This document shows positions 36,041 through 45,397 of a stretch of 64,000 nucleotides of DNA, piece by piece (within the stretch, counting starts at the first letter, position 1; each line of letters opens with the position of its first letter). Below the pieces are notes generated by a model. The model had not been told where the DNA came from. It searched no databases and saw nothing but the letters and a program-made list of their open reading frames with translations. Where the stretch lies: assembly GCA_003168335.1 (NCBI GenBank), contig PMSM01000003.1, forward strand, positions 62,001 through 126,000, read 5' to 3'. A program made the position numbers and the translations under genes. Origin of the DNA: Blastocatellia bacterium (GTDB taxonomy: Bacteria > Acidobacteriota > Blastocatellia > Pyrinomonadales > Pyrinomonadaceae).

Positions 36041-36274
36041 CGAGGGGAAGCCTCCACAAGTTGGTTTTGAAGCGCTATCATCTAACCGACCGCGCCAGTC
36101 AAAGTCAAGAATCAGTAGGCAGTAAGCAGTGAGCAGTGGGCGGTGAGCAGCAAGCAGGAGGCAGTGAGCAGCGCGGCTATGCCGCAGCACATGGCGGTAA
36201 GCCTCCGGCTTACCGTTGAGGCTTCTTATATAGAGTCGGAGGCTATGCCTCCTTCCCAAGGCAAGGATATTCAG

Positions 36275-36643
36275 ATGAAACACTCGGAAGGCTTTCTCAA
36301 ATTAGTCGACGAAGCGAAGAGCCGGATCAAAGAAGTAACTGTCGCCGACACTCGTGATCGTCTGGTGGCAAATACAGCCGCGCGTCTGATCGACGTGCGC
36401 GAAGACGATGAATGGCGGGCGGGCCACGCGGCCGGCGCGGAACATCTCGGCAAAGGCATCATCGAACGCGACATCGAAGCGTCAGTGCCGGACAAAGCAA
36501 CTGAAGTGATCTTGTACTGTGGCGGTGGCTATCGCTCGGCGCTGGCCGCTGATGTGCTGCAACAGATGGGCTACACGAATGTCTGGTCGATGGCCGGCGG
36601 CTGGAAGGCCTGGAAGGATTCGGGCGCGCCGGTGGAAGGCTGA
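36275..36643 (+). CDS. Rhodanese-domain protein
   Basis: A single-domain sulfurtransferase-like protein of 122 residues. ARLIDVREDDEWRAGHAAGA is the first rhodanese motif. VILYCGGGYRS contains the catalytic Cys and its active-site loop, and AGGWKAWKDSGAP ends the domain. Such proteins transfer sulfane sulfur or handle persulfides. The ATG at 36275 is chosen over the upstream ATG at 36143, whose leader is translated GCAGTGAGCAG-type repeat. It converges on the metallopeptidase gene with 11 bases between stops. Confidence 0.88.
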   Translation: MKHSEGFLKLVDEAKSRIKEVTVADTRDRLVANTAARLIDVREDDEWRAGHAAGAEHLGKGIIERDIEASVPDKATEVILYCGGGYRSALAADVLQQMGYTNVWSMAGGWKAWKDSGAPVEG

Positions 36644-36654
36644 TGGAGCGAAGT

Positions 36655-38616
36655 TCACTTCTTCAACACAAAGTCCTTCGGCACTAACTCAACGGCAATG
36701 GCGTCGCCGTCGATTTTAGCTTTCAGGTCTTTTGGATCGGTCGCGGGTCGAAAAGTAAAGACTACGTTCTCCTGCGTCTTGCGCGGCCCGCACGAAACCT
36801 GTCCGGGAGCTGGTGTGTAAGCTCTAAACACAACCTGCTCCAGCGAGGTCGCCCGAATCTTGTAGTTCCTATCGGCGGCTTGAACGATAAAGTATCCGGT
36901 GCCCTTACTGTCGCACTCCAATTTGAGAAAGAGACCCTGAATCCGCACTTCACCCGCTTCGACGGGTCGCAGCGCTTGCTGTAAATAGTCTGCTGGCGAC
37001 ATCTCTGGTCGCTGAGAATCTTCTTTCGCCACAGTTGTCGACGTCTCTTCTCGCTGTCGCAAACGAGGTTCGCCGCCGGCGTTGCCCGTCTCCGACTTGT
37101 AACGAGCAACCTGCTCTTCGTATCGCTTGATCGATTCCAGCAACATCTTTGCCTCGGATTGCAGTTGGCGGTCTTTCGAGGCTGCCAGCGGGTCGAGCGC
37201 CCTCCGGGCGAGATCAAATTTCTCCTGACGCATATAAATTTGCGCCAACATCAAATTGAAATGCTGACGGCCAGGCGACAGTGCCAGGGCGTGTTTCAGC
37301 AAATTAATCGATTCCTCCAGTTGATCGCCGCTGACCATGTTGACAAACGCCAGCAACGAATACGATTCCGGAAAGGTCGGACTTAAGTCAATCGCCTTCT
37401 TCAACTCCGCCCGCATTATTGACGTCGTTTCCGGCGGATAACTCCTGATGAAGTTGTTTGTGTCCATGCCCTCGCGGCTGAGCGCATAGGCGTAGTAGTA
37501 GTGGGCCAGATAGTTGTTCGAGTCACCTTTGATTGCTTCCTGCAAATTCTTTTTCGCTGCAGCGAACTGCCCTTGCCGCGCGCGTAGGATCCCGAGCGAG
37601 GCCTGCGCCATGGTCACGCTTGGATCGAGTGTGAGAGCCTGCTGCAAGCGCGCTTCGGCATCGTCGAGCCGATTGATATGTAACAAGAGATCGCCCAAAT
37701 AACTCTGGGCTTCGGCCTCAGTGAGCGGCGCCACCTTCATATCGCTGTCAAACTCCAGCTTATGTTCAAACGTCGCCGTTTGCATTTTGAACGTATGTCC
37801 CTCGATGAACTTCCTAAGCTCCTTTTCCAACGATTCGACGTCCATCTGAAATGCCCGTTTGAAAGCGTCATCAATCCCGACATTAGCACCGATCAGTTGC
37901 AGGAATTTTCCAAGTTGAGGAAGGCGCTGGCCGTTGTTGCCCAGGATCAAATAGTGAACCAGGGCCCACGATTCAGCATAAAACACGCCGCGCTTACCGC
38001 TCTCGTTGTAGTAAGGCGAATAATGATCGACCGCGAATAGCGTGCGCAATGGGAGCAACTTCTCCTGGCGCAGCGTCTCCAGATGATATGGAATCAGCAC
38101 GCCCAGGTGTGCTTTCTGATCGTCTTCGATGTCAAAACTGCTGTAGTACTCGGCCAGTCCTTCGTTGAACCACGCGGGCACGTTGCCTGAGGTGTTGTCC
38201 ACCAGCAGGTGCACGTACTCGTGATAGATAACGCTGTAGGGATTCTGCGCGCCCAACTCAGTAGTTAGAGTGATGTAGTTTACGTCTTCGCCTTTTTGAA
38301 AATAACCGGCGTTGTGACCGGGATTGAAAGGCTTATAGGAGCTCATGCTCTTGAAAACGATCACGGTCGTGGGGATCGGGGTCTCGAACCTTGCACCAGG
38401 TAACAAGCGTGCGAACACATCGCGGAACTGTTCCAGCCGCGTCGCTACCTTGCGGATATCTTTCTCGCTCGCATTGCCGATGAGCGTGAAGTTTTTTGAG
38501 CGCACACTGGTCCAGTTGTCTTTGGCCTGGACGGTTGAGAACGTGGCCAGACAAAGCAGAAAGCCGGCGATAATAGGGAAGCGACGTCTCCGGTGATTGA
38601 GTAGAGCAGGAATCAT
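36655..38616 (-). CDS. Secreted gluzincin-type metallopeptidase with TPR repeats (DUF1570/MA-like)
   Basis: A signal peptide covers about residues 1-31. The peptidase domain (about 33-275) has the zinc motif YHEYVH near residues 128-133 and the downstream Glu in NEGLAEYYSSF. From about residue 290 to 500 several TPR units follow (LGDLLLHINRLDDAEARLQQ, LGILRARQGQFAAAKKNLQE, LMLAQIYMRQEKFDLARRAL). A C-terminal beta region (about 560-653, GEVRIQGLFLKLECDSKGTG) is unassigned. The protein may trim or process envelope proteins, with the TPR part selecting partners. Confidence 0.85.
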   Translation of the reverse strand: MIPALLNHRRRRFPIIAGFLLCLATFSTVQAKDNWTSVRSKNFTLIGNASEKDIRKVATRLEQFRDVFARLLPGARFETPIPTTVIVFKSMSSYKPFNPGHNAGYFQKGEDVNYITLTTELGAQNPYSVIYHEYVHLLVDNTSGNVPAWFNEGLAEYYSSFDIEDDQKAHLGVLIPYHLETLRQEKLLPLRTLFAVDHYSPYYNESGKRGVFYAESWALVHYLILGNNGQRLPQLGKFLQLIGANVGIDDAFKRAFQMDVESLEKELRKFIEGHTFKMQTATFEHKLEFDSDMKVAPLTEAEAQSYLGDLLLHINRLDDAEARLQQALTLDPSVTMAQASLGILRARQGQFAAAKKNLQEAIKGDSNNYLAHYYYAYALSREGMDTNNFIRSYPPETTSIMRAELKKAIDLSPTFPESYSLLAFVNMVSGDQLEESINLLKHALALSPGRQHFNLMLAQIYMRQEKFDLARRALDPLAASKDRQLQSEAKMLLESIKRYEEQVARYKSETGNAGGEPRLRQREETSTTVAKEDSQRPEMSPADYLQQALRPVEAGEVRIQGLFLKLECDSKGTGYFIVQAADRNYKIRATSLEQVVFRAYTPAPGQVSCGPRKTQENVVFTFRPATDPKDLKAKIDGDAIAVELVPKDFVLKK

Positions 38617-38792
38617 CGTCGTGAGCCTCTTGGTGGACTGGAAGTCTCGTTCGAACCGGGAGTGTAGCGTATACCTTTCGTTGGCCTGATTGGAAGCGAA
38701 ACTATGGTGATTTGACGTAACCGGATCCCAGGCGTCGTCGTCATAAGGATCTTATCAGTCCGTTTTCTTTCAAAACCGAAAGTTGTCGCAAA

Positions 38793-38857
38793 GTTTAGAG
38801 TTCAGCCTTCAGGCTACCGGCTTAGCGAGAAAAAGCTAAAGCTTGAACTCTGAACCC
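38793..38857. repeat. Dispersed inverted repeat, GTTTAGAGTTCA family, copy 1
   Basis: GTTTAGAGTTCAGCCTTCAGG at 38793 is mirrored by AGCTTGAACTCTGAACCC ending at 38857. It is imperfect. A relative with perfect 12-base arms lies at 45326-45393. The copy falls in the 263-base leader of the tricorn-like gene. Confidence 0.65.
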
Positions 38858-38879
38858 GTCACCATATCAGGAGAAAGCC

Positions 38880-41800
38880 ATGAGAAAAGTCTACCCGCTC
38901 GTTACGCTGTTGTTCATTTTTGTGTTTAGCTCGCTCGTTTTTGGCCGTGAAGCCAGGCTGGTGCGCTATCCCAGCTACTCGAACGGCCGCATCGCCTTTA
39001 CCTATCTCGGCGACATCTGGACGGCTGATGAGAACGGCCAGAACATCCAGCGGCTGACGGTGAACAAAGCGCGCGATGCCTATCCGCGTTTTTCGCCGGA
39101 CGGAAAGTGGATTGCCTTTTCCAGCGACCGCAACGGGAACCTCGATGTCTTTATCATTCCCGCCGGCGGCGGCACCGCGAAGCAGTTAACTTATCACTCG
39201 GCCGACGACACGGTACTGGGTTGGACGCCCGACGGGCGCGGCGTGCTGTTCAGCAGTCAGCGCGGCGAAGACTTCATGGGCATGCTTTACGTGGTGAGCG
39301 TCGATGGCGGCATGCCCTGGCGGGCCGGCCCCGACATGGGTAACGCGGCGAGCTTTTCTCCGGACGGCAAACGCATCGCTTATAACCCGAAGGGCCAGGT
39401 CTACTGGCGCAAGTATTATCGCGGCGCTTACCAAACCGACGTGTGGATCGAAGACATCGCCTCGAAAAAGTTTTCTCAATTGACTGATTTCGACGGCCTC
39501 GATTCGTGGCCAATGTGGAGCAACGGCGGCGACATTTACTTCGTCAGCGATCGCGACGGCAATGGCCTAACGAACATCTGGCGCGCTTCCGAAAACGGCG
39601 GCAAGGCTGAGCGGGTTACTTCATTCAAGAGCGGCGACGTCCGCTTTCCGTCAATTAGCGCCGATGGCAAGGTGATCGTCTTTGAACACGACTTTGGCAT
39701 CTGGAAACTCGACACCGGCAGCAAGAAGATCACGCCGATTCATCTCAACATCGACGCTGAGACGCAGGAGAACGCGACCGAAACGCGGGTGTTCAACTCT
39801 GAAGCGGATGATTATGATCTGGCGCCAAATGCGCGGCGCATTGTCGTTTCAACCCACGGCGAAATTTTCACCGTGCCGACTGAAGAAGGAGATATCAGGC
39901 AGATCACCGACAGTCCGGCGCGCGATCGGAACGTCAACTATTCGCCCGACGGCAAATGGCTCGCATACGTTTCCGATCGCAGTGGCCGCGAAGAGCTCTA
40001 CGTTACGACTGTCGATGGCGCGGGCGAACCACAGAAGTTGACCGACATCGACGCGCTCAAACTTGGCTACAACTGGTCACCGGATTCGAAAGAGATTGCC
40101 TTCAATTCTTCCGATAGCAAACTGCGGAAGGTGAACGTCACCAGCAAACAGGTAGTCGAAATCGATTCTTCGCGTTACGGAAATATCTCGACGCCCGCAT
40201 GGTCGCCCGACAGCAAGTGGCTCGCTTATTCCAAGTCTGACGCCAGCCGCACGACCGATATCTATCTGATCGCGTCTTCCGGTGAAGACAAACAGCCGCA
40301 CAAGGTCACGTTCGACTCTTACGACGAGCGCAACCCTCGATTCGCTCCCGACGGCCGCAAACTTTTCTTTGTGCGTTCGGATTCAACCGGCGGCGGTGGT
40401 GGTGGCGGCAATGTTTCCGTGCAGATCTATTCAGTTGGCCTCGAGCGTCTGGAACGCGATCCCGACGATCCCGAAGAACGGCCCGAAGCTGACTCAGCAC
40501 AGCCACCCGCGGGAGACGAAGGCGCAGGCATCCAACGCCGACCACCAGCCAACCGCCCGCCACATGAGACCAAGGTCGACTGGGCCGGCTTGAAGCATCG
40601 CACGCGTCAGGTCACCCGCATGCCGTTTCCGATCTCAACTTTCACGATTGCTCCCGACAGCCACACGATTGTTTTCGTTACCACAGAGCCGGCCGGCACT
40701 GCTGCCTTGCCCGTCATTTACGCGATTCAGGACGACGGCAAGCGTTTGACGCGCGTGACAGCGGGTGGACCACCGGCGGCCGATGAAGGCGGCGGTGGCG
40801 GCGGTGGCTTTGGCGGTGGGATCTCTGACCTCAACATCTCGCGTGATGGTCGAACTCTTTTCTTCAGCGAACGCAATGTTATCTATTCAGTTTCGCTCGG
40901 CAGCGCGGCCGCCGCGGCCGCAACCGCGGGCCGGGGTGGAGCCGAAGGAGCACGGCGTCGCATCAGCTTCAACGTGCGCGTCAAGATCGATCGGCCGGCC
41001 GAGTGGGCCGAGATGTTTGGCGACGCCTGGCGCACGATGAAGTATCGCTTCTACGATCCGGCAATGCACGGAATGGATTGGGACGCGGCCAAAGCGAAGT
41101 ACGAGCCGCTGGTGGCTGACGTCGGCGACCGGCAGGAGTTGCTCAACATCATCAACGAGATGATCGGCGAGCTGAATGCGTCGCACACAGGCGCCGCGCC
41201 GCCTCCGGGTGGACGCGCGGCAGCCGGCGTTTCAACCGGCAATCTGGGCCTCGAATTGGAGCCGGATTCAGCAACCGGTCGTTATCGCGTGACCTACGTT
41301 TATGAAGATGGCCCGGCCGACAAGGACTGGGTGAAAGTCAGCGTCGGCGATTACCTGATCGCGATTGGCGGCAAACAGGTGAAAGCCGGAGACGAGTACT
41401 GGCAACTGCTGAACGATCGTCTCAACCGCAAAGTCGAAGTTACCTTCAACAGCAAGCCCGCTGCAGATGGCGCGTGGCGGACGCGCATCGAAACGATCAA
41501 TAGCGGAGCGTACAGCAACCTTCGTTACGAGCGCTGGGTGAAAGAGCGTCGCCAGAAAGTCGACGAGCTTTCCAATGGACGCATCGGTTATCTCCACATC
41601 CAGGCGATGAATCCACCCAGCCTGCGCAAGTTCGAAAAAGAGATTCGCGAGTTCCGCAACAAGGACGCGATGATCATCGACCAGCGCTGGAACGGCGGCG
41701 GCAACATCGAACAGGAACTGCTGGCGATCCTGGTGCAGCGCGAATATGAGATCTGGGTGCCGCGCGGAACAGAGGCGAGCGGTCGTCCCTTTGCCGGATA

Positions 41801-42167
41801 CTTCGGACCGAAGGTCGTGTTGCAGAACTGGCGTTCGGCTTCAAATGCGGAAATGTTTCCCGCCGGGTTTCGGGCGCTGGGCCTGGGCAAAGTGATCGGC
41901 ACGCCGACAATGGGCGCGGTGATCGGGACCGGCAGTTACTCTTTGATTGACGGCTCCACGGTGCGGACACCCGGCGTCGGCGTTTATCTCGCCGACCCGA
42001 AACGGACGAACATGGAAAACTATGGGGTGCAACCCGACATTCGCGTCGACAACTCGCCGGAGGACAACCTCGCCGGACGTGATCGTCAGCTTGAAGCGGC
42101 CGTGGAAGAATTACTAAGGCAGCTGGGCAGCAACAAGCGAAACATTGCGACCAGGGAGCAACAGTAA
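38880..42167 (+). CDS. Tricorn-like S41 protease with N-terminal beta-propellers
   Basis: The 1095-residue secreted protein has a signal peptide (LVTLLFIFVFSSLVFG). The N-terminal two thirds are WD40/PD40-type propeller blades with repeated FSPDGKWIAFSSDRNG motifs. The C-terminal third has the tricorn core: a helical segment with the catalytic-type His in NASHTGA, a PDZ-like unit (GNLGLELEPDSATGRYRV), and the peptidase with IDQRWNGGGN and Ser in SASNAEMFPAG. Gly-rich insertions near residues 504-510 and 638-650 are disordered loops. It probably digests peptides in the periplasm. AGGAG precedes the ATG. Confidence 0.92.
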   Translation: MRKVYPLVTLLFIFVFSSLVFGREARLVRYPSYSNGRIAFTYLGDIWTADENGQNIQRLTVNKARDAYPRFSPDGKWIAFSSDRNGNLDVFIIPAGGGTAKQLTYHSADDTVLGWTPDGRGVLFSSQRGEDFMGMLYVVSVDGGMPWRAGPDMGNAASFSPDGKRIAYNPKGQVYWRKYYRGAYQTDVWIEDIASKKFSQLTDFDGLDSWPMWSNGGDIYFVSDRDGNGLTNIWRASENGGKAERVTSFKSGDVRFPSISADGKVIVFEHDFGIWKLDTGSKKITPIHLNIDAETQENATETRVFNSEADDYDLAPNARRIVVSTHGEIFTVPTEEGDIRQITDSPARDRNVNYSPDGKWLAYVSDRSGREELYVTTVDGAGEPQKLTDIDALKLGYNWSPDSKEIAFNSSDSKLRKVNVTSKQVVEIDSSRYGNISTPAWSPDSKWLAYSKSDASRTTDIYLIASSGEDKQPHKVTFDSYDERNPRFAPDGRKLFFVRSDSTGGGGGGGNVSVQIYSVGLERLERDPDDPEERPEADSAQPPAGDEGAGIQRRPPANRPPHETKVDWAGLKHRTRQVTRMPFPISTFTIAPDSHTIVFVTTEPAGTAALPVIYAIQDDGKRLTRVTAGGPPAADEGGGGGGGFGGGISDLNISRDGRTLFFSERNVIYSVSLGSAAAAAATAGRGGAEGARRRISFNVRVKIDRPAEWAEMFGDAWRTMKYRFYDPAMHGMDWDAAKAKYEPLVADVGDRQELLNIINEMIGELNASHTGAAPPPGGRAAAGVSTGNLGLELEPDSATGRYRVTYVYEDGPADKDWVKVSVGDYLIAIGGKQVKAGDEYWQLLNDRLNRKVEVTFNSKPAADGAWRTRIETINSGAYSNLRYERWVKERRQKVDELSNGRIGYLHIQAMNPPSLRKFEKEIREFRNKDAMIIDQRWNGGGNIEQELLAILVQREYEIWVPRGTEASGRPFAGYFGPKVVLQNWRSASNAEMFPAGFRALGLGKVIGTPTMGAVIGTGSYSLIDGSTVRTPGVGVYLADPKRTNMENYGVQPDIRVDNSPEDNLAGRDRQLEAAVEELLRQLGSNKRNIATREQQ

Positions 42168-42198
42168 GGCCCGACTTTGGAGGGCGGCGACACGAGCA

Positions 42199-42223
42199 CC
42201 CCAGCCGAGATGCTGGGCCGGGG
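42199..42223. repeat. Interspersed GC-rich hairpin repeat, copy 2
   Basis: This is the second copy of the CCCCAGCC...GGCCGGGG element described at 1136-1160. It lies 32 bases after the tricorn-like gene and could serve as its terminator. Confidence 0.75.
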
Positions 42224-42400
42224 ACCCCGCGTCTCGCCGTTTTTATCGGCCGGCAAACCAATAGCGGCGACGGCCGGCGCACTCCAAAAAGACGCAGGGA
42301 CCTTTCCTGCCGCAGATGCCGGGAGATAAATCTTTTCTAACCGGACGCAAAGGTGCTAATCTGCCCGGCTTAGTTGGACAGAGTTTGGCGGGAGGTGTAA

Positions 42401-42766
42401 ATGGGTCGTGATTCAGCCACAACTGATCGCTTGCGGAACCTGATCTCAAAGCTCGAATCGCTGACGAAGAGCAGCGCGTTGCATTGGGAGAAGCAGGCCG
42501 GGTCGGCCCACCGTTACGCCCGTTGGAATAACAATCTGGTGATTCTGGGCCCGTCGACTCCGTTGAGCGAGACCAGCGTCTCGCGTTATCTGTTTGTTAC
42601 TCCGTTCGACTCTCCCAATTGCATTGAGGTCAACTCAGACGACGCCGAGCTGGGACCGGACGTCATCAAGCTGGTGCAGGAAGTCGAAAGCGCCAGCAAG
42701 GACGAATCGCCCACGGATCCGTTTGCCGTCACCGACCAACTGCTCGAACGTCTTGAGAGTTATTAG
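42401..42766 (+). CDS. Small soluble protein of unknown function
   Basis: The 121-residue protein starts at an ATG with GGGAGG five bases ahead. It has an N-terminal helix (TDRLRNLISKLESLTKSSAL), a central beta part (NNLVILGPSTPLSETSVSRY and FVTPFDSPNCIEV) and an acidic C-terminal helix. No signal or membrane segment and no family were recognised. Thirty-four bases separate it from the cNMP-binding membrane protein, so the two are likely co-transcribed. Confidence 0.72.
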   Translation: MGRDSATTDRLRNLISKLESLTKSSALHWEKQAGSAHRYARWNNNLVILGPSTPLSETSVSRYLFVTPFDSPNCIEVNSDDAELGPDVIKLVQEVESASKDESPTDPFAVTDQLLERLESY

Positions 42767-42800
42767 CTCTCGCAAAACAGCTCAGGAGAAGAAACCACTT

Positions 42801-43700
42801 ATGTCAGCAGAGCAAAACAAATTGAGCGAAGAAGCGCAGAGCCTGGCTCGCATTCCCCTGTTCAAACGCCTGGAGCCGCATGAGCTGGAACATCTCGCCG
42901 AGGATGTCGATCAAGTCAACTACAAAGCCGGCGAGACGATCTTCAACGAACATGACCTGGGCGACGGACTCTACGTCGTGGAAACCGGGTCGGTGCGCAT
43001 TTGGGTCATGGACGAAGATGTGCAGGATGTAACACTGGCTGAGCTAAAGCCGGGAGATTTCTTCGGCGAGCTGGCCGTGCTGGACCGCGGCGAGCGTTCG
43101 AGCACCGCCACGGCTTTGGTAGATACGCATCTGCATAAACTGAGTAGCGACGCCTTTCAGAAGTTCCTGATCGAGCATCCGGATGCCGCGGTTGATGTGA
43201 TCTGCGAGATCGCCCAGCGCATGCGCCAAACCAACCTGCTGGTTTCACAGCGCGTGTCCCGCAACATCAATAAGGAAATGGAAGTCCAGTCCACGTTCGG
43301 CCAGCGCATCGCCGACAAGGTGGCCTCTTTCGGTGGTTCGTGGACCTTTATCTTTCTTTACGGTGGCGCGCTGCTTATCTGGATTGCGATCAACACATTC
43401 GTGCTGGCCTACTACGGTCATGGCGAAGAGGGCGCCCAGTTCGATCCCTACCCGTACATCCTCTTGAACCTGATGCTTTCAATGACGGCGGCCATGCAGG
43501 CCCCGATCATCATGATGTCGCAGAATCGCGCGGCTGAAAAAGACCGGCTTGCCGCGGAGCAGGATTTCAAAGTGAATCTGAAAAGCGAGCTGATGTTGGA
43601 AGAACTGATCCGCAAACAGAGGGTGCGCGACACGCAGATGGATCAGCTCAACAGCGCCCTGGCGGCGATGGAAGCATCGCTGCAAAAGAAAACTCCGTAG
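42801..43700 (+). CDS. Cyclic-nucleotide-binding protein fused to DUF1003 membrane domain
   Basis: The ATG at 42801 follows AGGAG. The frame upstream to 42594 overlaps the previous gene and is ignored. Residues about 15-135 are a cNMP-binding domain with an intact phosphate cassette (FGELAVLDRGERSSTATAL), so it should bind cAMP or cGMP. Residues about 155-260 are DUF1003, with ADKVASFGGSWTFIFLYGGA and two hydrophobic helices (LLIWIAINTFVLAYY and YILLNLMLSMTAAMQAPII). A C-terminal coiled-coil-like tail ends at residue 300. The fusion implies a nucleotide-gated membrane function of unknown kind. Confidence 0.88.
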   Translation: MSAEQNKLSEEAQSLARIPLFKRLEPHELEHLAEDVDQVNYKAGETIFNEHDLGDGLYVVETGSVRIWVMDEDVQDVTLAELKPGDFFGELAVLDRGERSSTATALVDTHLHKLSSDAFQKFLIEHPDAAVDVICEIAQRMRQTNLLVSQRVSRNINKEMEVQSTFGQRIADKVASFGGSWTFIFLYGGALLIWIAINTFVLAYYGHGEEGAQFDPYPYILLNLMLSMTAAMQAPIIMMSQNRAAEKDRLAAEQDFKVNLKSELMLEELIRKQRVRDTQMDQLNSALAAMEASLQKKTP

Positions 43701-43745
43701 ATCCTCAAAGACAACTAAGAGCCTCGAAGAGGTGACATGTAGTAG

Positions 43746-43921
43746 CCCCAACCGTAAGGTCGGGGATAACCAGGCATCAATTTGATTTGAGGACCCGAAG
43801 GGCCGGCACTTGCAAAGAAATGCACCGGCCATGGTGTCGCACCTGCGGCGCTCCCTGAAAAAGGAAACTCTCGATCCACGGCCTCACGGGCGTGGATCTT
43901 TCATTTTGGCCCTGTGGGCCT
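43746..43921. repeat. Hairpin array related to 28489-28697
   Basis: The stretch holds CCCCAACC...GGTCGGGG, ACCCGAAGGGCCGGCA, a GTCGCACCTGCGGCGC unit, a CCACGGCCTCACGGGCGTGG unit and GGCCCTGTGGGCC. Their order and spacing parallel the array before the E2 gene. It ends two bases from the stop of the fourth VWFA gene and lies between convergent genes. Confidence 0.75.
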
Positions 43922-43922
43922 C

Positions 43923-45176
43923 TTATGGAGATTTTCTCGTGGGGTTGTTTAGCGGTTGGCGCGCGTTGTTGTTTGCCGGCGTGCCGCCAGTTTTTGTCGC
44001 TGGTTTGGCAGCAGCGCCCTGGCCGGCCGTTCGGCCTGAGCGCGTCAGGGCGATGCGTTTGCCCTGACCAGGCGCGTCCGCAATTGACACCTTGATTGAA
44101 CGGTAGGTGCCGTCGTGAGCTTTATTCGTCGGATCGTAACTGACTACGTACTGGGTGCGCAGGTCCCGAACGATTTCGTTGGCGATCTCAGGCAGTTCGG
44201 ATAATGATTGGGGAAAGAAAGCGCGGCCCCCGGTTTCACTGGCGAGCCGGTTAAGAAGACCAACCGCTTTGTCGCGCGGGCTCTTTCTAATCAAACCCTT
44301 GTCGGCCTCCAGCTCGTTTACAAATCCAATTACAAAAATCTGAACGTCTTCCTCACGCAGCCGCTGGAATAATTGTATTTCGGTGTAGTAGCTGGCGCGG
44401 TCCTCGCCATCAGTGATCACGATCAGGGCGCGACGCCGGCGGTCGTCGTCACCACTCTTCTTATACTCAGCGACGTGCTCGGCCGCCAGATATACGCCAT
44501 CGATTACCGCGGTCTGCCCACCTTCGATATACAAAGTGTCAAGACCATCCATCAGCGCGTCTTTGTTGGCAGTGAAGTCCTGGACCGTCTCGATCTTGTC
44601 GCTGCTGATAAAGCGCTCGAGAAATGTTTCGTCGCCGCGCTTGTTGCTATTGATGATCGCTTTTGAGGCGTTGATGACCGAATCAAACGCCGGTCGCAAC
44701 GAACCGGAAGTGTCCACTGCCAATCCATACATGACCGGAACTTCTTCCCGCGTGAAGGAAAAAATCGGCTGGGGCACGCCGTCTTCCAGGATCTTGAACT
44801 CGTCCTTTTGGAGGTTGTTAATCAGATGGTTGTTGCGATCTATGACTCGCACGTGCAGCGTCACGAGTTCGGCGTTGAACTTTATGGTGCTTTCGGGATC
44901 GATCTCCGCGCCTACTGGATCTGGCGTCGGCGTCGGTTTTGGCTTCAGGACCGGCGGTGGCGGCGGCTCGCCCAGTTGTGGTGCGATGCGGCGGCCCGGG
45001 CCCGTCTGCGGAATGGGCGTCGGCGTCGGCGTGGCCGTCTGCCGTGGCCGCGAATCCACTGGTTGCTGAGCGCTACCGGCGCCGACAATCAAGAAGGAAA
45101 GCGCCGCCGTTAGGCCAACAAAAAGCACGAACATGCCGCGGCGCGCTCGTGGTAAATGGAAAGTGCGAGATCTCAT
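43923..45176 (-). CDS. VWFA-related acidobacterial secreted protein 4
   Basis: A basic start and hydrophobic segment (MFVLFVGLTAALSFLIVGAGS) form the signal peptide. A Pro/Thr-rich spacer (PTPTPIPQTGPGRR and PPPPPVLKPKPTPTPDP) leads to the beta unit VTLHVRVIDRNNHLINNL. The A domain has the metal site DTSGS near residue 156 and VITDGEDRAS near residue 249. The tail LRTQYVVSYDPTNK and YRSIKVSI is conserved and is extended by a Gly/Ala/Asn-rich end (KTGGTPANNNARQP). It lies beside a fifth paralogue on the same strand. Confidence 0.9.
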   Translation of the reverse strand: MRSRTFHLPRARRGMFVLFVGLTAALSFLIVGAGSAQQPVDSRPRQTATPTPTPIPQTGPGRRIAPQLGEPPPPPVLKPKPTPTPDPVGAEIDPESTIKFNAELVTLHVRVIDRNNHLINNLQKDEFKILEDGVPQPIFSFTREEVPVMYGLAVDTSGSLRPAFDSVINASKAIINSNKRGDETFLERFISSDKIETVQDFTANKDALMDGLDTLYIEGGQTAVIDGVYLAAEHVAEYKKSGDDDRRRRALIVITDGEDRASYYTEIQLFQRLREEDVQIFVIGFVNELEADKGLIRKSPRDKAVGLLNRLASETGGRAFFPQSLSELPEIANEIVRDLRTQYVVSYDPTNKAHDGTYRSIKVSIADAPGQGKRIALTRSGRTAGQGAAAKPATKTGGTPANNNARQPLNNPTRKSP

Positions 45177-45325
45177 TACTACTAAACCTTCTATGAGTAA
45201 AAGCCCAATGTCAAACGATTTTCGCGATTCAGGAGAGGGCGTGCGCGGGCCAGGTCAATTGCCGAAGCCGGCTTCCAGCGCATCCTAATGATGCCCGGAA
45301 GCTCACCCCGCGTTGCCGAGTGGGT

Positions 45326-45393
45326 GGTTTAGAGTTCAAGCTTCAGCTTGTTCGTGCGATAGCAGACAACCTGAAAGGTCGAACTCTAAACCC
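45326..45393. repeat. Dispersed inverted repeat, GTTTAGAGTTCA family, copy 2
   Basis: Perfect 12-base arms GGTTTAGAGTTC (45326-45337) and GAACTCTAAACC enclose an inner imperfect stem. It sits four bases from the stop of the fifth VWFA gene and may help end its transcript. Confidence 0.7.
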
Positions 45394-45397
45394 GGCT

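Noticed and set aside
36041-36283. Longer start for the lipoprotein ending at 35630
   Set aside because: The extension is translated GCAGTGAGCAGTG repeat; GGAGG precedes the ATG at 36040 and gives a clean lipobox.
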